A DNA stretch of 64,000 nucleotides from Pocillopora verrucosa (lineage: Eukaryota > Cnidaria > Anthozoa > Scleractinia > Pocilloporidae). The notes under the pieces were generated by a model. It was not told where the DNA came from and did no database searches. It saw only the letters and a list, made by a program, of their open reading frames with translations. Positions 58,297 through 64,000 of this stretch are shown piece by piece; the first letter of the stretch is position 1, and each line of letters begins with the position of its first letter. Location of the stretch: NCBI RefSeq assembly GCF_036669915.1, contig NC_089312.1, positions 29,970,330 to 30,034,329 of the forward strand. Direction: 5' to 3'. The position numbers and the translations under genes are program-made.

Positions 58297-58508
58297 TTAA
58301 CCCTTTAACTCCTGTGCATGAGCAAAGGAGAATTTCTCCTTACAATATCAACACAGAATCAAGCTGACAAGTTAGGAGAATAAAGAAGACAACACAATTA
58401 GGGAACTACGAGTTGATTCAATACCAAATTCTCCAAATTGATATCATGAGTATTTTATGGCAGACATTAAGGAGAATTACTAATAGGATCTCGGGAGTTA
58501 AAGGGTAA
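58297..58508 (+). repeat. MITE family A copy
   Basis: TTAACCCTTTAACTCCTG to CGGGAGTTAAAGGGTAA, with CTCCTTACAATATCAACAC, ATACCAAATTCTCC and AAGGAGAATTACTAATAGG. The least decayed copy in the window. Confidence 0.72.
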
Positions 58509-58739
58509 AACCCCCTTCCCTTTTGTGCTCCTAATCGAAGCTCTAAGGTGATTCGATATTTTTACGATGTTCTTTTTACTGGCTGTAAAAGGACTCTTAG
58601 TTCGGCCAAAGAACTTCCAGCTGTGGCGCCTTTTATGAATGATTAAATTACAGAAGAGTCCTGTAAGTTGTCTGAAGTTGTTAAATTGAATAAAGTCGAA
58701 GTCGTTGTCTCTAGTACTGAATATTTCGTACTCTCCTTT

Positions 58740-58890
58740 ATCTCGAATCGTTTCTGTTTATTTTTTTTTTTTGGAGTACTCTGAAATTCGCAGTTCTTAA
58801 ATGCCCTTCCACATTCAGTCACGGGCTTGAACCCTCGACCTCCCGCAAGGCGGTTCGGCGCCCTACAACCCAAACAGGCGGCAGTTTAAC
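58740..58890 (-). repeat. tRNA-derived SINE-like repeat
   Basis: Minus strand: GGTTGTAGGGCGCC, then GGGAGGTCGAGGGTTCAAGC with a B-box (GGTTCAAGCCC), then unique sequence and an A-run (T-run on the plus strand near 58760). Pol III promoter remnant plus A-tail suggests a SINE; not foldable into a full tRNA by eye. Confidence 0.5.
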
Positions 58891-61422
58891 GACACACCAC
58901 ATCAGCAAAAAAATAAATAAATAAGGGAAGTTTATGTCATCATGCTGTGCTCTGGATTAATGAAAATTAAAACTTAAAAAAATGTTGTGTGACGCCTAAT
59001 CCCAACTTGATGTTCCGAAAGTGAAATAGCATAGCCACCAGACCGAATCGTGTATCACGAAATAAACAAATGATGCAAGATTTTCTGTTTCGAGTTCGAT
59101 GAGCTCATATTCAGCTTCTTCAATACTACTGGTGTCACCAAGAGCACCGTTTTGTTACACTTGCCGGGCAAATCACATTTTCACAGGAGTTAAAGGTGAG
59201 GACAGAATTAGTTAATAAGGATCCATTGTAGTGAATGAGATGGGCGAGTATTAACTAGACTACAAAAAAAAATTTGAAATATAAGACGAAAGAATGAAAG
59301 AAATATCGATCGTATTTATTCGTCACGAGTTTAGGAGAAAGAATAATATCGACTTCACTCGAGGCTTCAAATCTTTGACCTTCGGATTTTACGATCTGAA
59401 AGTTAGACCTTGGAGCCTTGCAGCTCTCGTTAATGCGCCAAAACACGCATTGTTTAAGCTTGTTTATATATGACAGCCGTCCTGCATATTGCTAAGATCT
59501 GAAATGTAGTTAAGTGTCATGGCTGGAAATAGATAAAGAAAGAAAGTGAGTTTTGAGCTCTATTGTCGAATGAAAAAAATATTCATAAATCTTGATCTGC
59601 TGGTCTAAAGATTGAATGCTCAAACAGGCTCATATTCTCTCTCTATTATACACTCGTGAAAAAAAGTAAAATCGTTCTTTATCGAAGCCGAGAAAAAAAA
59701 ACATACTCTCCCTTTTTTTATTTAAGGTAGCTTATTTACATACCCATGAGGAATCTATGAAACTACATCATTACTGAGAGAATATCGACTGATATTCTAT
59801 TGATATTACTTATTCCAGTATCATGTGTGCCGCTTGTCCTATATACACCCTAGTAAATAGCCTCAGTTAATGAATCCGTACGCGACAGAAAACGCTGGGC
59901 TCAAAGAGAGAGAGCTAAAGACTCTCATTTCTCTTTCACGGTCCCAACTTACAGAAAACTGATTAAAAAACATTTCATTCACAAAATTCCTGTAAGATAC
60001 ACTGAGGTTTTCTCCACACAGAGATGCATGGAATTTCTAGATAGAAAATATTTCTATAACTTCAGCGGATATTTATTTAAGAAGAGTTCATAAGGTATTC
60101 TGAGTTTAATGTAATCAACGGCGCTCTTTGCAAAACGTGAAACGACTTGAATCTGTTCTTCGTTAGTTACGACGAGAAGTCAAGTATCCTTGGAAAAGAG
60201 CTTTATTGGAATTTAATAGCGGCATTCTTGAGGTGAGGAAATGTAGTGAAGTGACATATTATAATCGACAGAAGGGAAAAATTTTGAAAAAAAGTATACA
60301 AGACAACTGCATTATTTATGGAACCTTTTTAAATTTATATCTGCCTCCGGTTATGAACAATGATGTGGCACTTGTTCTCACAAAGTGGATTTCAATGCAA
60401 TGTTCACCAAAACCAAAATTTAATCGTCCAGAACAGAAAAATTTATCTCATAAACGGAAGAATTTTGATATAACACAAAATTATCTCTTCATGTGAGAGG
60501 CACTCAGTGAATGAATCAGGAAGATGGGTGTCCTTTTAATCTTCTTTGGGACTCAACTGAGTGTGAAAAAATCTATCTTGCAAATCAGCATCCTTTTCTT
60601 GTAAGGAAGGAACACATTTAATTGTTCCAAAAGTAATCGTATTGGGATGAGATATATAGCATCATCATATTTGACTAGGTGTTTTTTTTCACTTTTGACT
60701 GTATATATCTCAAGTGCAGAATTGGCGGGAAGAAGAAATAAGTTCCCCGTTATTATTTTTAGCTACTTTATGAAGTTGTCACGGCAAAAGCGGAATATGA
60801 AATATTGAGAAAATCGTAACGCATTTTTCATATCGCCAATCAGCTGCTGACACGTCACTCGCCTTCCGCGCCACTTTGTCAGGTGGATGAAGGAATATCA
60901 AATTCTCATTTTTAGTATAGTGTCAGTAAAGGACTTTAGTGTTTGTCTAATAAACAAAATAATTCATGGTTGCTTGTAAATATGGAGTTACCCTTCTCGT
61001 TGTCACCTCGATATCTCACGAGTGAGCACGGCAAACGAGTAAGATATCGAGGTGATCACTTGAAGAGGAATTTTACGGGTACGATATTGAACTCACGGTT
61101 TGAAATCATTCTTTTTGATCCAGTATTGGCAGAGAGTGTCCTGCTCTGAGGAGAAAAAGGAATTGCGGGTGTTTCCCACTGAAAGGGGAATAACTAAATT
61201 TGAATCGCAGAATGAAATAATCTTCTCGCAGAAACATTTAAACAAACAGTAATAAAAAATAAAAATAAACAAACAACAACTTTCTTGAAGTAGAAAAGGA
61301 AGTTTTGATCACGACTCTGGGAATTAAACGAGACTAGTAAATGTTTTAAACTAGTGAATATAAAATATTTCATGTTTTCATCGATGTTATTGTGAAGCAA
61401 ACATTGTTCTTGATATTTTCAG
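58891..61422. other. Intergenic, nothing firmly supported
   Basis: AT-rich with several short frames lacking domains. It may hold the promoter and 5' untranslated exons of the gene starting at 63053, but no exon can be fixed. Confidence 0.3.
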
Positions 61423-61488
61423 GCATGTAGAAATAGCAAAGAGCATCGTTTGGAGAATAGAGAGATTCAGAGGAAGACAGTTTAACAG
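61423..61488 (+). other. Candidate small exon upstream of the right-edge gene
   Basis: Bounded by TTTTCAG and AACAG|GTACG. One frame is open across it (VEIAKSIVWRIERFRGRQF). It could be a 5' exon of the 63053 gene or chance; its frame does not prove coding. Confidence 0.25.
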
Positions 61489-61693
61489 GTACGAATCAAT
61501 TTTTAAATTCCAATTTATGACAGTTGTTTAGAGTTCATGTTTTTTGAAATGGAAGCGCGTAATCTTATGTTCCTTACGCCTAACAACAATTAGGTTTAAT
61601 TTCAATCGAATTTTCTTGATTTGCTGCTGTCAGATATGAAATATTTCACTTACATCACGCTAAAAAATTTCATTGGTTTCTCTCATATGATTA

Positions 61694-61830
61694 ATAATGG
61701 TAATAGAACCGAGTGGAGTCCAATTCGGTCTGTAATCTTAAGAGTGATTAACAAAATCAGACGACCGCAAAGCGGGAGTCCGATTTGTCAATCACACTTT
61801 AGTATGATTTTGGGAGCTAAAAGGTTATTA
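61694..61830 (+). repeat. Palindromic MITE, GAGTGGAGTCCAATT family, copy 3
   Basis: TAATGGTAATAGAACCGAG, GTCTGTAATCTTAAGAGTG, GACCGCAAAGCGGGAGTCCG, then the inverted arm with CACACTTTAGTATGATTTT. Closest to copy 1. Confidence 0.65.
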
Positions 61831-62242
61831 GGCGGCAGCCGCATGTGATGAGAGCGTGACAGAACTGGATGACCTGTTGTATTTATAGCTCTCGTCAACA
61901 TCAAAACTAGCCAATATTTCTCGAAAATGAAACGAAGCGTGAGGTTAAAAAAAATACAAATACAAAATGCATTTCCATAAAAAAGTTTTTTCCCTATGTC
62001 TTAAGATCGCGGTTGTAGTTTTGATGTCGCAAAATTCGCGATGTATTGTAATTGTAACAGTATTGTAGATGCCCATGGAATAGAAAACATGACATCTTCA
62101 CCGCACGCAGTAACGCACCATTTATGTCTTCACATGTTAAAATATCAATGTCGCCTTAATAATCGGATTTGTCAACATTACGGTAATACTTTCCGGGAAG
62201 GCTTTTATCTGCGAACGTGTCTAAGGTTGAATTCAACTTAAA

Positions 62243-62271
62243 AAAATAAATAAATAAATAAATAAAAAATA

Positions 62272-62308
<37 letters not shown>

Positions 62309-62340
62309 TGATGATAATAATAATGAAAATATAAAAAAAT
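62243..62340. repeat. AAAT/AAT microsatellite
   Basis: (AAAT)n passing into (AAT)n with a few interruptions. Confidence 0.9.
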
Positions 62341-63052
62341 AATAATTTTAAAAACGTGAAACATTTCTTCTGATGAGATTTTGCTAAATTTTCATGTCCA
62401 AATTTGAAGTAGCTTTTCGGCAAGCTGCGTTTCGATGCACCAGATCGCTTTTCGGTGTTCTCAAAATGTTTCGAAATGATCTATGATTCACATTTGCTGT
62501 TGATATCTACATAAAAGGGAGGATAATACATGTTCACCGCTCAATAAAAATTTATCTATGATCTTCGTTGGTAGACTTCGTGACGGTTACGCAAACCCTC
62601 TTCTGTGTTTTGCGTTAATGATTCAGTAGTGAATACTAGGACCCTTGACGGTCGATGCCAACTTCTTACTTAAAAAGAACTTTTAGTTTAAAAGAGCCTC
62701 GTGGTTCGCAAACAAAAAAAAATTAGAACTTCAATGATGATAATAATAATAATAAAAAATGCCAAAAAAGTTATCCATGTATTATGTTTAAGTAAAATAT
62801 ACAAAATTTAAGGAGTCTTAAGTTTATCGGTTCAAATATAGGTCGAGAGGCTTTCCTTCTACGTGAAGTTAAGTCAACAGAGCGGAACTTGACTCGAGCT
62901 GTCACGCTATTACGCTAGCGTGACAGGAGAAACTTTGGGACTCTTTATTTTTCTCAATCTTCTCTTTAGATTACTTTCATTTCAGTCTGCTCCATTGATT
63001 TGTAACCATGGTTTCTAGCGCATTAGAATCGACTCCTTTTTATTTTCAGCTA

Positions 63053-64000
63053 TGGCAGAAAATAATTTTCCAACAACGGGGGAAGAACTGGACTTGAACA
63101 ATGAACCTCCAGTCACAGGTAAGCGAAAAAGACCGTTATATGATAGTTTTGAAGTGGTTTTTAAACCTTTTGGTCGAATAGTTATGTATATCTTTAATCA
63201 TGTGCAGTAATCTTTAAAACATTTACACTTGAAGGTTTTATGTGTTTTTGGAATCAAATAAATGCGTTGGTATTCTAGGTGGCGAGGATAGTGTGCATGT
63301 TGAAATTGCTTATAGCTGTGATCACTTATAAGATTAATATATTTTCCGCTTGGCAATTTCAGCGATAGAGGAAAGTCAAATTACTTCGAGCGATTCAGAA
63401 CTGGGAATATACGATGACCCCTCAAGAGGTGAGAAAACCAGGCGAAAATGACTTCTTTGAAAGGCGTCCCAATGTAGTTTTGACATATTTACATCAAGAA
63501 TCTGTAGTGTTATGGGAATAACTTGCTGAGAGTCAATAAGCTTCATCTTCTAAGGTACAGCACTCAAAGTCGGACGTAAACCAAACTAAGTTGATTTGGT
63601 TACCACGAAAAGTTTGCAAGGGTCGTTAACGCCTAAAAAGATAATGACTCCCTCATAGTTTACCAACTTTGTACAAAATTACCTTCTGTCAATAACTCGT
63701 GCACGCTTTAAAAGGTGATCTTAATACTTTGGAAAACGTACGCAAGGTGTAAATGGAGTTTAAAAGCTTCTCGACCTAAAAGTCACCTGATTCACTAACT
63801 GGTAATAGGCAAGCTACAGCTAAGACTACTAATAGCCTGTATATTTTACTTTATAAAAATGCATAGATAATCTTTTCTGAAAATTTTGATCATTGTTATT
63901 TTTTTGTGCAGAGCTCTAAGTTTCTTTATGATCTGAAGGTTCGTTGTTACCTCTAAATTTTGCATTAATTACTAGATAATTAACATAAAAAAATGGCCTG
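63053..64000 (+). CDS. 5' end of an unrecognised gene, runs off the right edge
   Basis: Exon 63053-63119 opens with MAENNFPTTGEELDLNNEPP after a TTTCAG acceptor that sits just before the ATG, and ends CACAG|GTAAGC. A second exon from about 63362 (TTTCAG) to 63428 (AGAG|GTGAG) keeps the frame: AIEESQITSSDSELGIYDD. The encoded start is acidic, Ser/Thr-rich and probably disordered. A possible third acceptor at 63912 would give a stop after two codons in this phase, so the true next exon probably lies beyond the window. The leading acceptor implies a non-coding upstream exon. No family recognised. Confidence 0.5.

Noticed and set aside
7018-61149. CRISPR array, bacterial operon, integron or phage-like system
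   Set aside because: Repeats are palindromic MITEs or element ends without regular spacers; genes are intron-bearing eukaryotic types.
62238-62423. 61-codon frame rich in Ile/Leu
   Set aside because: Translation of an AAT/AAAT microsatellite.
63912-63950. Third exon of the right-edge gene at TGTGCAG
   Set aside because: In the required phase it reads two codons then a stop, giving a protein of under 50 aa; more likely a chance acceptor or a late alternative.

Overview
The window looks like nuclear DNA of an anthozoan cnidarian, most likely a stony coral. It is AT-rich, its genes are cut into short exons with GT-AG borders, the encoded proteins align with vertebrate families, and the spacers are full of Penelope-like elements (PLEs), hammerhead ribozymes and short palindromic MITEs. 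Nothing bacterial or organellar was seen. Gene models were built by reading splice borders and phase by eye and comparing with remembered family sequences; no search was run.

Layout. 26-10876 (minus): CIP2A, 19 exons, with the C-terminal end beyond the left edge. 12604-13815 (plus): a single-exon secreted, very basic protein that I do not recognise. 15832-18991 (minus): complete six-exon VAMP7. 19.5-25.3 kb: a mobile-element zone with an orphan exon, a PLE reverse transcriptase, a 117-bp inverted repeat, a hammerhead ribozyme and MITEs. 30165-32412 and 42641-45355 (plus): two tandem FKRP-like (LicD family) genes with the same two-exon layout. Between them lie a dead LINE broken by a PLE insertion with a 12-bp target duplication, a second PLE copy, and a 3,420-bp hAT-like DNA transposon whose empty site survives next door. 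46599-52756 (minus): complete ten-exon THYN1 (EVE domain). 53.2-54.75 kb: a PLE in two inverted halves. 54768-55568 (minus): two non-adjacent exons of an NPC1-like gene. 55.6-63.0 kb: mostly MITEs, a tRNA-like SINE and simple repeats. 63053 to the right edge (plus): the first exons of an unrecognised gene.

The genes do not form one pathway. CIP2A controls PP2A and mitotic chromosome integrity, VAMP7 is a vesicle SNARE, the FKRP-like pair are predicted Golgi glycosyl/phosphosugar transferases, and THYN1 is a nuclear EVE-domain protein. What unifies the window is its mobile DNA: at least four PLE fragments from two RT lineages, with three good hammerhead motifs and several decayed ones, some inside THYN1 introns.
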